From Rugalucina vietnamica (Eukaryota > Mollusca > Bivalvia > Lucinida > Lucinidae), in contig OZ024872.1 of NCBI GenBank assembly GCA_964017185.1, positions 61,807,817 to 61,871,816 on the forward strand: a stretch of 64,000 bases of DNA. Direction: 5' to 3'. Made by a program: the position numbers and the translations under genes. Every line of letters starts with the position of its first letter. Positions within the stretch are counted from its first letter, which is position 1. The notes under the pieces are model-generated. The model was not told the DNA's origin and did not search any database. It saw only the letters and a program-made list of their open reading frames with translations. Below are positions 25,398-36,444 of the stretch, one piece after another.

Positions 25398-25709
25398 CAT
25401 CATGAAAACATGTCCGTGCAATGTATACCCCCTTGAACCCCACTTTTATATAGTAAAACTGGGCTTCGCAGGGGTATACCTATTTTTCTTATTTTTGCTC
25501 CAAAACATAGCTTGTGGGTACTCGTTAGAACCGCCTCAGCGAGGCGGTTCTAACGTGTACCCACAATCTATGCGAGGCGGTTCGAACGTGTACCCACAAT
25601 CTATGTTTTGAGCAAAAATAAGAAAAATATCAAAAATTTTCCTCTGAAAATTATCGATTTTTGACCTGAAAAAAATTACTGTTTTTCATATGGGCATGTT
25701 TTCGTAATG
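25398..25709. mobile_element. hairpin MITE (CATNACGAAAACATG ends), copy
   Basis: Ends are CATCATGAAAACATGTCC and GGGCATGTTTTCGTAATG. The central hairpin (25481-25630) mirrors TATTTTTCTTATTTTTGCTC and CATAG-TTGTGGGTACTCGTTAG. The right arm has a partial tandem duplication of the GAGGCGGTTC...CAATCTATG segment. Confidence 0.85.
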
Positions 25710-25816
25710 GAGGTTCTAATAAGTTCTAAGCCTTGCGGGGAAATCTGAAAGCAGATTGACTTCGCGAGAGGTAGCTCCAAAGTGGCAGTGTATATACATT
25801 TTTACCTATAAGCCAG

Positions 25817-25817
<1 letters not shown>

Positions 25818-25865
<48 letters not shown>
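25818..25865 (+). repeat. (CA)n microsatellite
   Basis: Uninterrupted run of 48 bases. Confidence 0.98.
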
Positions 25866-25867
<2 letters not shown>

Positions 25868-26060
25868 GGCCCTCTATACAACTATTTTATCACAATACAA
25901 CTATATACAAAAATACAAAACTATACATAAAACATAAAATCACTGATAAAACTTGGGATGCATTAAAACATGAACATGCTGTTTTAAGCTAAAATTCCAT
26001 TAGAAGTTTTAATTTTGGTATTGGTATAAATGTTAAAAGCTCACAAACGGAAAACATTTA

Positions 26061-26312
26061 TGAGCCACTTCATGAGAAAACCAACATTTTGCATATCCTA
26101 CAGAACAAAATTAATGTGCCAAAACAAAGGCGCATATCAGCTTCGCAGTTAGCAGTGTCAGTGCCTTTGTTTTCGCTACACGGATAGTACAATTCCTCTA
26201 CTTTCTAAATCTAAAATTTCCACCCTTTAGCCATCTACTGTGACTGTACAGCTCGGTTTTTGTCGGACCTGTCCGTAAACCACATTGTTGGTTTTCTCAT
26301 TAGGCGGCTCAT
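26061..26312. mobile_element. MITE of the TTGAGCCGCC family, diverged copy
   Basis: Ends TGAGCCACTTCATGAGAAAA and TTTTCTCATTAGGCGGCTCA are inverted repeats. Inside are AAAACAAAGGCGCATATCAG, GTGCCTTTGTTTTCGCTACA and GGATAGTACA, in family order. Confidence 0.85.
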
Positions 26313-26565
26313 AATTTTTGCACAAACATTCCACCAAAGGAAGGGCAGTACTGGATTCATGAATCTAGTTGATTCATACACTGTGGAATTTCGGCCCGTG
26401 GTTGTAATGGTTCCCTCTCTTGTTCAGCTGACTTCTGAAATTAATAGTTAAATTTAATGACTTTAACCGATGTTCCGCTTAGAACGTCGTATTCCTTGAG
26501 AAAAGTGGTCATAAGGGAAACTCCATTTAAAAAATCAGCAACAATCAAACCATTAATGTTGAATG

Positions 26566-26567
<2 letters not shown>

Positions 26568-26614
<47 letters not shown>
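26568..26614 (+). repeat. (AC)n microsatellite beside a splice donor
   Basis: In the sense of the CUB-LDLa gene this is a (TG)n run that starts about 13 bases after the donor of the LDLa/TM exon. Confidence 0.97.
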
Positions 26615-26615
<1 letters not shown>

Positions 26616-26626
26616 CGTAACAATAC

Positions 26627-26847
26627 CTTGCACATTTTATTCCATAGGCAACGAAGGATTGACTGTAAAACCATCCCCAGGACCACACAACCAACGCACG
26701 TTCCAACAAAAGCCCACACCAATATGTTTATATACCGGTCGTCAGGGCAATCGCTATGGTCACCGCACGGATTCAGACCGTTACATCTCAGGCTTTTGTC
26801 GATACATCGTCGATTAGTGCACTGGAATTCGTCGATATCGCACGGCT
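26627..26847 (-). CDS. CUB-LDLa membrane protein, exon encoding LDLa module and transmembrane helix
   Basis: The 221-base exon starts after an acceptor (...CATATGATCTAG, phase 1, codon completed as Glu) and ends at AAG|GTATTG in phase 0. It first encodes a six-cysteine LDL-receptor class A module beginning PCDIDEFQC, with Cys spacing typical of the family. Immediately after it comes a hydrophobic helix of about 24 residues ([20 protein letters not shown]), then [12 protein letters not shown], a basic and Cys-containing start of a cytoplasmic tail. The calcium box is unusual: the segment between Cys4 and Cys6 reads [12 protein letters not shown], so the Asp usually before Cys5 is Pro and the SDE Glu is replaced by Cys. 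A type I single-pass membrane protein is inferred. CUB then LDLa then TM resembles NETO proteins, but only one CUB is visible and the tail exon is missing, so I give no gene name. Confidence 0.88.
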
Positions 26848-26911
26848 CTAGATCATATGGAAAGATGACAATCGGGGAAAAACTAATGTACAATCAAAAG
26901 CTCTATTATTA

Positions 26912-29900
26912 CCTCACCTGAGCCGAAGGCTCACAAGGTGAGCCTATAGGATGGCCATGCTCCGTCGTCCGTCCACAATTTCAAAGATCTCCTCTGAAAC
27001 CGCTGGGTCAATCAAAGCTAAACTTCATGTGGAGCATCCTTAGGAAGGGGGAACGAAAGTTTATATAAATGGTACAGGTCATATGACCAAGATGGCCGCC
27101 ATGCCCGTATATGGTAAAAACCATAAAAAAATCTTCTCTGGAACCGGTGGACCAATTTCAACGAAACTTATGTATCATCGGGAACGCTGGTCCATCATAG
27201 TTTATATAAATCTTGACCTTGGGTTGACCTGGTTGCATACGCCTTTCAATGGAAAAAAAATGAAAACGTTGAATTTTTCAGGAAGTTTTGAAGCCTATGA
27301 CCTAAAAGTTGGTAGATACAAACAACATGTTGAGCCAATGAAGTGTTGTGAGTATTAAAGATAAAGGTCATTTCTTGACCTTGGCCAAAAGGTCAGTTAC
27401 AAATTAAAGGAATAGGTTTACAAGCATTATCCTTCATTTCAAAAGAAAGAGATCAGCAAAAAAAAAGAGATCAGCAAAACAAACATTTTGACACCACATT
27501 TATTAAAATCGGTTAATTGGTTTTGAAGATATGAAAGTTTTAAGATTCAACAATGGCCACCTATGGTGGCCGCCATTTTGTTTAGCTAGTCACGTGACCA
27601 AAAAGGAAAAAACGCTTATTGACAGTAGTAGGCTTACTTTTTACATTCGAAAATATACTGAACAAAAAAAGAAACGCAACAATAGGCCACCGAAGATTTT
27701 CGAGTTTAAGGGTAAAACGTTGATAATTTCAGGTCTGTTGCTGTATGATTAACATTCATGGGATATTAGGGTATATCATGCAAAGAACTGATCTTCATTT
27801 CGATAAAAATTGAATGAGAGATTTGTGTCGTCTTAAATAATGCAAATTGTGACAGATCTGCTCTGCGCATGCGCACACTTTTGAAACTCCAAATCACCAA
27901 GAAACAATGTCAGCTGCTCCCTAATCAAAATTCAAGAAAAAGAAATAAAGTTAAATGACACACAAGCTCGTAATTAAAACCATCAAAATCCCTTTATGTT
28001 TAATTGAAAGGGGGATAATTTCAATTTTATTCATTTTATTTCTTTAACGTGTGAATTATCTGCTGAGTGGTACATTGTGATTTTGAATGCGGGTTTAGAG
28101 CGGATTTAAATCGTACCATTATTTTAATGCTCGCGCTTGCGCACTGTGTGGTTTTCCACTTTTAGCATGCCCATGGTCGGCATTGAATAACTCCGTAAAT
28201 ATGCATCAAAATGAATACCGGTTTCTTGCATTCGGAAGCCTGATATCTAATGCAGAAGTAGAAAATGCAATGATTTCTGATTGTATCAAAATTTGCTCAA
28301 AATTTAGTGAAATATAATTGTTCAGTGTCGGGAAACAAAGTCCGTGTATGCTATCATTTGTGTATACGTCATACGACAGAGCGTGCGTTCGTACTGCACA
28401 TATTTTCGGAAATCGCGCGTTGCTATTTTCATATTAAAGAAAAATGTTTTACACATATCCTATCATATGCGGCATATAATCATCATTAAAAAGCAGTATT
28501 TTCTTTCTTTGAAACAATTGTCAACATTTAGAACACTTCGGAACTTTAAAGTTTCCTAAGTGTTCTTAGAGACCGGATGATGAATTATGAAAGTTTTTAC
28601 AGTTATACGACCAACAATGTGTGCTGCATATGATAGGGTATTTAAATGTTTCACAAATAACTTACGCAAACGGCACCAAAAATTTTCCGAACTTAGGTTT
28701 AGTCAGAACTGTTAAAATTCTCTGTGACGTCACCGCTATGTGTGCAAATGATAGCTTACACGGAGTTGTTGCGTTTCTTTTTTTGTTCAGTAGATCAGTA
28801 TGATTCCATTAAGTGAATAAAAAGTATTTCAACAACTTTCATACTTTAATTTGCACAGAAATAGCAGATATTTATAATTCAATCATTGTGAGGGAGTGAC
28901 GCCATATCCTCACAGCCTCGTTCTGGAGTTGGGCCATCAAATTTTTCAAACTGCTATAATTTTCTTATATCTTGGTTGATTTTTACGAAATTTGTTGCAA
29001 ACTGTTCAGCTACATGAAGGCTTTCATAGATCACACACACAATAGTTTGTGAGGCTATTCCTTTAAATGTTCAACTTAATTTTCTCAGTAGCCGATTGAC
29101 CAATCCAAGCCACATTTTATATGTTGTATTCTTAAGATGGTCGAACGAAAATTTATATAAATGGTCAAGGTCACATGACCAAGATGGCCGCCATGGCTGT
29201 AAATAGCAAAAACCTTTAAAAATCTTCTTCTCCAGAACCAGAAGACCTACGATTTTGAAACTTGGCATGAAGCATCAGGGGAAGGAGCTATACAAAGTTT
29301 ATATAAATCATGACACTGGGATGACCTTGACATATTTTAACATATTTTAAGGCAAGGTCAACATAGGACGCCCATGCATTTGAATGGGGAAAATTCTCAA
29401 AATGTCGTTTGAAGGGAAAAACTTTATGAAAATGGGCAAATGGACTGAAGTTATGATTCTGAAAAAAAATGGACACCAGGGGCAGGTCTGACCCCATCCC
29501 TGGCCAGTATACATGTATATTACCATAATATTCAAAGATCTTCTTCTCTGAAACCGCTTGGCCAATCAAAGCCAAATTTCATGTGGAGCATTCTTAGGAA
29601 GGGAGAATGAAAGTTTATGTAAATGATCAAGGTCACATGACAAAGATGGCCGCCATGGCTATAAATAGCAAAAACCTTTAAAAATCTTCTTCTCCAAAAC
29701 CGGAAGGCCTATGATTTTGAAACTTGGCATGAAGCATCAGGCAATAGAGCTCTACAAAGTTTATATAAATCATGACCTTGGGATGACCTTGATCTATTTT
29801 ACGGCAAGGTCAACATAGGTTGCCTATGCATTTGAATGGGGAAATTTATTAAAATGTTATTAAATGGGGGGGGGGACTTGCTGGGAGTATGCAAATGGAC

Positions 29901-30329
29901 AGAAGATTTATGGTTATGAAAAAAATTGTCCTCAAGGGGTTGTCTGCCCCTGTCCCGGGGCTATATACATGTATATGACCATGATATTCAAACATCTTCT
30001 TCTCTGAAACCGCTCAAGGCCAATCAAAGCCAAACATTAAGTGGAGCATCGGTAGGAAAGGGGAGTGAAAGTTGATATAAATGGTACAGGTCACATAACC
30101 AAGATGGCTGCCATGGCTATAAATAGAAAAAAAAACATTATAAATCTTCTTCTGCAGAACCGGAAGACCTATGATTTAGAAACTTGGCGTGAAGCATTAA
30201 TGAATACAGCTCTACAAAGTTTGTATAAATCATGACCCTGGGATGGTCTTGACCTATTTAACAGCAAGGTCAGCTTAGGTTGCATATCCCAGTTCTCAGG
30301 TGAGCGTTTACAGGACCATTGGTCCTTTT
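26912..30329 (+). mobile_element. hairpin-ended family-A cassette with nested Tc1-like MITE
   Basis: The left end CTCACCTGAGCCGAAGGCTC, then ACAAGGTGAGCC, forms a hairpin, followed by CGTCGTCCGTCC. Core units begin near 26985, 29535 and 29990, with GTCACATGAC, AAGATGGCCGCCATG and GGTCAAGGTCA-type motifs. The right end is CAGGTGAGCGTTTACAGGAC plus CATTGGTCC. The middle (about 27360-29070) is taken up by other DNA, including the MITE at 27656-28792. Confidence 0.78.
27656..28792. mobile_element. Tc1/mariner-like MITE
   Basis: The 25-base terminal inverted repeats match perfectly: TACTGAACAAAAAAAGAAAC plus GCAAC on the left, and the complement at 28768-28792. TA at both borders fits a TA target duplication. 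No transposase frame. A small hairpin (AACACTTCGGAACTTTAAAG to AGTGTTCT) lies near 28530-28567. Confidence 0.8.
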
Positions 30330-30940
30330 GTCATTATTACCCAGGTATATATTATTTGTCGCTGTTTTTCAGCAAAATCTTCTTCTGGAAAGATTACACC
30401 AAACTTGAGTATTGCTAAGATTGATCATTAACGACCGATAGAGTTTTTAACCTTATGCTACTAAAGGCAAAACATTTTATCTTTGTTAAAAGACTAGAAC
30501 TTTTGACTCCTTTATGCAGGTAATGAAATCATATTACCAGCTAGAAAAATATAATGCAGTTAAAAAATGGAAACTTGATTAGGTTTGACAAAGATTGGAA
30601 GGCTTATAAGATTTGTTTTAATGCTTAATTGTTTGCTCAAACATATGAAAGGGTCAGTCTTTACACAACTTATTTGTATCCAACCTTTTCCCCTGAGCTT
30701 AGTTTTGCAATGTTTTTATGAATGAGTTAATAAGCTATTTTAATCTTATTGATAAACTTTGTCCCAGAGTCTCCACCTTTTATATACATGTATTGTTTGT
30801 AGTATACCTTATCACGAGGAATGCTTTTCATATTAGAAACTCCCTTGTAACTTTGGCATATGCATATTAGACATGTTGTCTATGTTCTTCGAACTTTAGC
30901 CCTTCTTGAGGTGTCTATGTTTTTTGTTTGTTTTCGGTTT
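30330..30940. other. intronic DNA, nothing recognised
   Basis: AT-rich with no defined element or coding signal. Confidence 0.4.
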
Positions 30941-30946
30941 TGTCTA

Positions 30947-30958
30947 AAAAAAAAAAAG

Positions 30959-30996
<38 letters not shown>

Positions 30997-31000
30997 AAAA
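30947..31000 (+). repeat. poly-A tract
   Basis: Over 50 bases of A with three single G interruptions. It may be the tail of an otherwise unrecognised retroposon, or simple slippage. Confidence 0.9.
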
Positions 31001-31075
31001 CTAACATCTAATACATGTTGCTTAACGGCTTTAAGTTTCAATTGGACCAGATGAAAATTGTATTTTTACAAATAC

Positions 31076-32095
31076 ACACGTCGTCGGCTGAGTGCTATAC
31101 TGTTCTATCTCCATATTTGGGTCATATTAAGTGTGATATACCGCTGTCTAAACACCATCTTCCAGAAACTGCGTTTTTCAAAATCTCACTTTTCTGAAAG
31201 ACCTCAAGAAAAATATGACCATATCACCATTTCGCATCCCATGAGTCTTAAAAAGTGATACAAAAACTTTGAAAATCGGTTAACAAATAAAAATTTTATG
31301 CCAGAAAATAATTTTAGATAGGGCTTTTCCATTGTAAAAATGTCAGCAAGGGAAGTAACTATTTTCCCGTAAAAACTCTAAATTGATTATTTTTCATTTA
31401 TAATGCACCAAACTAAAACAAAATTGTATTGTATGCATAGCTGAACACCAAACACTTAAAATTACTCCACAGATTCGCTTGATTTTCAATTTTCATGTGT
31501 ATGGATTACCTCCCTTGCACATGCAAAAGGCCTATTCAAAATAATTTTTGGGCATAATTATTTTACTAGTGAACCGATTTTCAAAATTCTTGTGGCACTC
31601 TTTACGACTTTTGGGTTGCAAAAAGATGACATAGTCATATTTTTCTTGTAGTGTTTCACAAAAGTGAGATTTTGAAAAATGCAGTTTCTGAAAGATGGTG
31701 TTCAGACAGTAGTATTCAGCCTTTAAGGCTTACACTGGATAATGACTATATATTTATTTTGCACTTATAACTATGAGAAAATGCTGCATTGCTTGCTATG
31801 GAATCTGGGTCACCAAAATGTTCTATCTCCGTGTCATGAAAAAATAAGGACATTTGTTATGCAAAATGTTCTGTGTCCGAACACAAAATTCCTATTTTTT
31901 TCCCAAATTACTTCATTTTCACTGCTATTTTGTTGTAGTTAAGCTCATTTAAACAGAAACACATGTTCACAATGCGTGTTCACTCTAAATATGAACATAT
32001 TGACCTTATTTGAGGGTCTCAAACCTTTGAACCCAATTTTCTCGAGATTTTGGAAAATGGAGATAGAACACTATAGCACTCAGCCGACGACGTGT
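31076..32095. mobile_element. 1.02-kb terminal-inverted-repeat element
   Basis: The 39-base ends beginning ACACGTCGTCGGCTGAGTGC are mirrored at 32057-32095 with one mismatch. A second inverted pair lies inside: 31146-31199 against 31657-31709, containing ACCATCTTCCAGAAACTGCG and CAAAATCTCACTTTTCTGAAA with its mirror. No transposase, and the class is unknown. Confidence 0.8.
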
Positions 32096-32437
32096 AAATT
32101 TACTATTAAGTCCCATGCGAACGCAAAGTAGATTTACCCATGAGTATTTTTATTTCAAGTCAATATTCTGCTTTTAGATAATGAATTTTCACATTTTTTG
32201 TTCTTAACTAATTATATGACAGTTGCTGAAACTGTGGACATTGTTGCTAAATAAGAGTTAATTGCCATTCAATATATTTTAAATCATTTGGAGTGCAGAC
32301 AGCCACACTATTTCTTCATCATTCTTGGGGTGAGGATTCTTGGGGCATTTTTACAGTAATTCCTTGTGATAGGATGATAATAGGGAACGGTTAAGCCTGA
32401 CCATTACATGATTCTCCTCTGCTGCAAAAAGTCTACA

Positions 32438-34207
32438 ACACAGTGTATATCCGAGCGTATGCAGAACAGACGGTTACGGAACGGACAGACGTTTACAGTA
32501 GCACGCGCTTTTTCGCGCCAAAAATGTTTTGTACAGTTTTTCATCCAAAACTGTACGCTTCGAATGTATTGTTATATCGGCCTTGCATGTCCATCTATTA
32601 TCTTCCAAAACACCATAATTTCCGGCATGGAAGCCTTGTAGTTTAAGCAGAATTTTGTTGCTTAGCAACAAAAACATTACGGAGCGGAACAGTCTACAGA
32701 TTCGTTTATGTTACGGGGCGGAACAGACGTAGCCTACGAAAAAAAACAGACGAATCAGCATACGGAGCGGTCACAGACGGCCATGAATACTACATGAACA
32801 ACACTGTGATGTCAAATATAACACTTTGCGGCAACCTTCTGTATTGTAGCACTCGAACGTGACCAGATGGAATACACCTGGTGACCTGGATCAGCATCGT
32901 ACATGTATCAGAATAGCATCGACTATGTTGTGAAAACAAAAAGTTGTTTGGGGGCAAACAGCAGATCAGAGAGAGGGGGGCGGGAGAGGTCCCGATAGCT
33001 CAGTGGTAAAAGCGCCCGCTTCGGGGGCGAGATGTCGTGGGTTCGCCCAGGCCGCGCCATATCAAATGCGTTAAAATGGTACCAATGGCTTCCTTGGTGC
33101 TCAGCATCACGAGGCAATCACGGCTTTTCTTCTCCTTTAAATATAGTATCACTAATAGTACATATATAACAATAAATTCTAAAATAAAAGACTGAAAAAA
33201 AGTCTGAAAAGGTCCGATAATAAGACTCATGTCTGTTTTAACCGGAGGTCTATATGGAAGGCTGGCATTCGTGCTGAATACGTTAGTAATATAGAGACCC
33301 AAGAATTTCGGTCAAAGGAAAAGGTTCCCTGTTTGCATACTCAGTCCTTAAGCAAAGTCATCAAGCGAACACCCACCTCCGTACACACCGGCGGGAGTAC
33401 TCTCCAAAGCATCGGTCATATATTCCAAAGTCTTTCCATATATGAATGATGCGTGAGAATCAGCCAAGACGCCGCAAAAGGGAGCTTGCGGCGGGAGATA
33501 AAATCTTTGGCGTGATTTGTAAGCATATATGATTCTGTCATGCATCTTACTTATTTAATTTACTCGCAGTTTATTACTATTTAGCCATGCTTGTGCATAT
33601 TAACACGATGAAGCATCGGAATATGAACATGATGAAGCATCGAATGAATCCATGTTGTTATGACGTAAGCCATAAACATTTATCCGTATTCTAAAGCTCG
33701 CCTACGTCTGTTCCGTTTCGTATGGAAATGCGTCATTTCGTCTGTTCCGCTCCGTAACAAACGACTGTACCGCCCCGTAACCATGAAATTACCATACGCT
33801 TCAGAAAAAAAACAAATCTTGGCTATTTTTACTGGAAAACATATAAAATATTTAATGTCTGGTGGTTCAGGACATATTTAACTACATACGGACTAAATCC
33901 AAAAGGTTGACAATGGCTTATTTTGCAAGCAATCTCGACACACAGCCCAAAAAAAAACAACCAAATATGCCATTTTTCACACGTCTTGGGCAGTTATGGC
34001 GAACCCCCTGAAAAATCATTGTGCTCTTGAGCACAGACAACTAGACGGGTATGTATGCAACACATCTGCTCTAGTTTGGTCTCAATATTTGCATTAGTCA
34101 CTTTAAAAGAACGGAAAAACATTTTGGCGCGAAAAAGCGCGTGCTCCTGTAAACGTCTGTCCGTTCCGTAACCGTCTGTTCTGCATACGCTCGGATATAC
34201 ACTGTGT
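32438..34207. mobile_element. 1.77-kb terminal-inverted-repeat element with subterminal motif clusters
   Basis: Ends of about 92 bases starting ACACAGTGTATATCCGAGCG are mirrored at the right border (about 34116-34207), with a one-base gap. Inside each end, variants of TACGGAGCGGAACAGACG occur several times in both orientations (32670-32785 and 33700-33785). No transposase frame, and a SINE is inserted at 32988-33117. A 141-codon frame at 33994-34419 simply reads the right end and its flank. Confidence 0.8.
32988..33117 (+). repeat. tRNA-derived SINE
   Basis: The head has A box TAGCTCAGTGGT, an anticodon-arm-like CGCCC-GCTTCGG-GGGCG hairpin and a B-box-like GTGGGTTCGCCCAGG, then GCCGCGCCATATCAAA and a GTGCTCAGCATCACGAGG body. 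The B box is damaged and there is no acceptor stem, so this is a SINE and not a functional tRNA. I recall similar SINEs from bivalves. Confidence 0.75.
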
Positions 34208-34209
34208 AC

Positions 34210-35110
34210 AAGAACACCTTGAAGCAGCCTCTTCTTGTTTTGCAAATACAGAAAACTTAAATGAACAGGTTTTAAACCAGAAATGATAAATTTACATAAA
34301 AAATACTCCTGGTGATAAAACCCATGCGAACGCAATTTAAATTTACTCAAGGGTTGATATGCACACCGGAGTACATTTACACACCGGAGTATATTTACAC
34401 GCGTGTATTTTTTGCGCATGCGAATTGGACTTTATACATTATTTTCAATATATCATTGGTACATCATATATAAACTTACAAAGTTTGGATAAATAAAGTT
34501 GAGAATCATTTCCTTAATTCTGTACTTTGCTTAGTACATACATGCTGAACAAAAGGGGTCGGGTATCAAACCTTTATTCTGGAAGTTCTAAATGATCTCG
34601 AACTTTTGAAAATCTTTTTTTTATTATTTAGGCTATTTATTTAGTAAGCTTTGTATCCTTAAAGATTGGCAAATTCGCCGTACAAACGAAAATTTGAGTC
34701 AGTATTAGATATGGGCCCAAGGGTGAATATTTAAAAGTTTGACCCGGAACACATTTTTTCCAGCATGTATCAACTTCTGTACGATGAAGCTAAGTCTTTG
34801 TAGCTTATACTAGGAATATCAAAAACATATTACAAAGTTGGATAGACTGACATGTCAAGTTTTAAAACAGAAATGTTATGAGACTTGTCCTGTCAGCCTA
34901 CATGTGTTTAAATAATTTATAAACAACTGAAACAAAAACCTTTACAGCACTTTGCTATTCAGATTACAATATTAAGCTCTTTTTGTCAGAACGCCATGCT
35001 ATGTCTTGATGTATGTATGCCATGTTATGTCTTCATGTATGTATGTTAGAAAAGTGAAAAATAAATCATAAAAAAGATTGATCGATTGCAATAATTAATG
35101 TGTGCTTTGT
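34210..35110. other. intronic DNA, nothing recognised
   Basis: A tandem doublet of ACACCGGAGTA-TATTTACAC lies near 34362-34400. Otherwise featureless. Confidence 0.4.
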
Positions 35111-35132
35111 CTATACTAACCCTCGCCCCCCC

Positions 35133-35134
<2 letters not shown>

Positions 35135-35185
<51 letters not shown>
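35135..35185 (+). repeat. (TG)n microsatellite
   Basis: A run of 51 bases, about 180 bases downstream of the donor of the second CUB exon. In the sense of that gene it reads (AC)n. Confidence 0.98.
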
Positions 35186-35186
<1 letters not shown>

Positions 35187-35363
35187 CATAGAACCATAAT
35201 AACGGCATGTGCACGTATCTGGATATGGCTTTTTTATGTGATAAACTATTGCTTTTAATTGCTAATGTTATAAGTGAAAAAAGCATATCAAAGATGTCTT
35301 TATAGTTTATGAATAACTTAATTAAACCAGAAAAGATTTTTCTTTGTCTTAATTCATACTTAC

Positions 35364-35525
35364 CGTATCGAAATCGCGTGAGAATGGTTTCAAAACCTCT
35401 GTAATGGGTATTTTTGCCGGTCATGAAGTGGAACGTGATACTATTTCGGTGTGTTCTGTATACTAGCCCGTCTGGTGGGTGGTCGTCAACAGCACATATC
35501 TTGTTCTCTTTTCCCGGAACTAAAT
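35364..35525 (-). CDS. CUB-LDLa membrane protein, exon encoding C-terminal third of the CUB domain
   Basis: The 162-base exon sits between an acceptor ending TTTTTTGTCAG and a strong donor (TACG|GTAAGTATG). Both are phase 1, so it joins the exon at 41480-41737 in frame; the split codon becomes Asp. It supplies the last CUB strands: a Cys (KICAVDD), then GLVYRTHRNSITFHFMTG and YRGFETILTRF, matching the usual end (hydrophobic LxIxFxSD, then GFxxxY/F). The frame continues to a stop after the donor through intron and a (TG)n tract, which inflates the apparent open reading frame. Read alone the exon would be hard to call. Its phase, the order CUB start > CUB end > LDLa, and the domain fit make the assignment convincing. 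Confidence 0.82.
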
Positions 35526-35702
35526 CTGACAAAAAAGCTACTGTGCATGATAAACCATAGAACTCGCATTCAATACGTGTATTTGAATAACAAAACAGTA
35601 ACTTAACACACAATAACAAAGATTTCGTCTATATATAGCCACAAATAATAGAGGCATGCAAAATGTACAGTTTATACCGGGTTTAACAAAACTTTTTTTT
35701 TT

Positions 35703-35840
35703 CAGTTTACGTCCCTTTCAATATCATTTCAGCTAGGTGTGTGCCAGGTAGTTTTTCTCGGGGTTCTCCCGTTTTCGCCCCACCTACTGATTGGCCCGTC
35801 TCATATGAGCTGAAATTATCTTGAAAGGGACGTAAAACTT
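35703..35840. mobile_element. short inverted-repeat element
   Basis: GTTTACGTCCCTTTCAATAT plus CATTTCAGCT is mirrored by AGCTGAAATTATCTTGAAAG plus GGACGTAAAAC. The ends resemble the SINE tail GGACGTTAAAC. It is immediately followed by a TTGAGCCGCC-family fragment. Confidence 0.65.
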
Positions 35841-35842
35841 CA

Positions 35843-36100
35843 ATGCACAGCTGATCTGCGCCTTTGTTTTCGCATAGGCAAATTGTTGGTTTTCTCATGC
35901 GGTGGCCTATATTATTTTTTATTTATTTTTTTTTAATGCATAGCTGATCAGCGCCTTTGTTTTCGCTGCACGGATAGTACAACCCTTCTTCTTCTTAAAT
36001 CCGAAATTTCAAGCTTCTAGCCTGCTTCTGTAACTGTACAGGTCGGTTTGTGTCAGACCTGGTCCGAACCCCGAAGACCGATTTTCTCGCGTCGCGGCTC
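35843..36100 (+). mobile_element. rearranged TTGAGCCGCC-family MITE
   Basis: GCTGATCTGCGCCTTTGTTT and AAATTGTTGGTTTTCTCATG precede a T-rich junction. Then come GCTGATCAGCGCCTTTGTTT, CACGGATAGTACAACCC and GGTCGGTTTGTGTCAGACC, ending GCGTCGCGGCTCAT. It looks like two partial copies joined. Confidence 0.65.
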
Positions 36101-36371
36101 ATTTCGTCTATATATACAGTCAAGGACCAAAGGTATTTCCACAACGTTAGAAACTCCATAGACTGACGTGTAATTTCGTGTTTACAAGAAACAAGAAATA
36201 TCTTTAAAAAGATAATCGGCGTGCTTTAAATGGATGTGGGTTATAATATGTTCTGCGTTTTGACTCGAACATAATAAATTGTGTGGTCACAGCCTTATAT
36301 GCTAACTTTATACAGGCTGAACTAAAACATTTTAAAACACTACATGTAATAGGCAACCTTACTGGAAAATA

Positions 36372-36440
36372 GTTTAGTTTGTTTTGGTTTAACGTCCTGT
36401 TCAACAATTTTCAGTCCTCTTTCTGATAATGCTTCACATG
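36372..36440 (-). repeat. SINE 3' tail fragment (RUDI-like)
   Basis: On the minus strand it ends GGACGTTAAACCAAAACAAA, the tail I associate with RUDI-type SINEs of molluscs. No head is present. Confidence 0.5.
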
Positions 36441-36444
36441 AAGT

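Larger units (their letters stand above)
26848..35363 (-). other. intron between CUB end exon and LDLa/TM exon
   Basis: This is a phase-1 intron of about 8.5 kb. It holds a 3.4-kb hairpin-ended cassette, three terminal-inverted-repeat elements, a SINE, a poly-A tract and a (TG)n microsatellite. Mobile DNA makes up most of it. Confidence 0.7.

Noticed and set aside
24000-26921. Open frames with His-Thr or Cys-Val runs
   Set aside because: They are translations of AC/TG microsatellites extending from or into real or non-coding sequence.
32999-33060. tRNA gene with a TTC-like anticodon
   Set aside because: A box is good but the B box is damaged, the loop lacks the usual T33, no acceptor stem closes, and the sequence runs on into a SINE body.
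33994-34419. 141-codon protein
   Set aside because: It reads through the terminal inverted repeat of a mobile element into flanking DNA.
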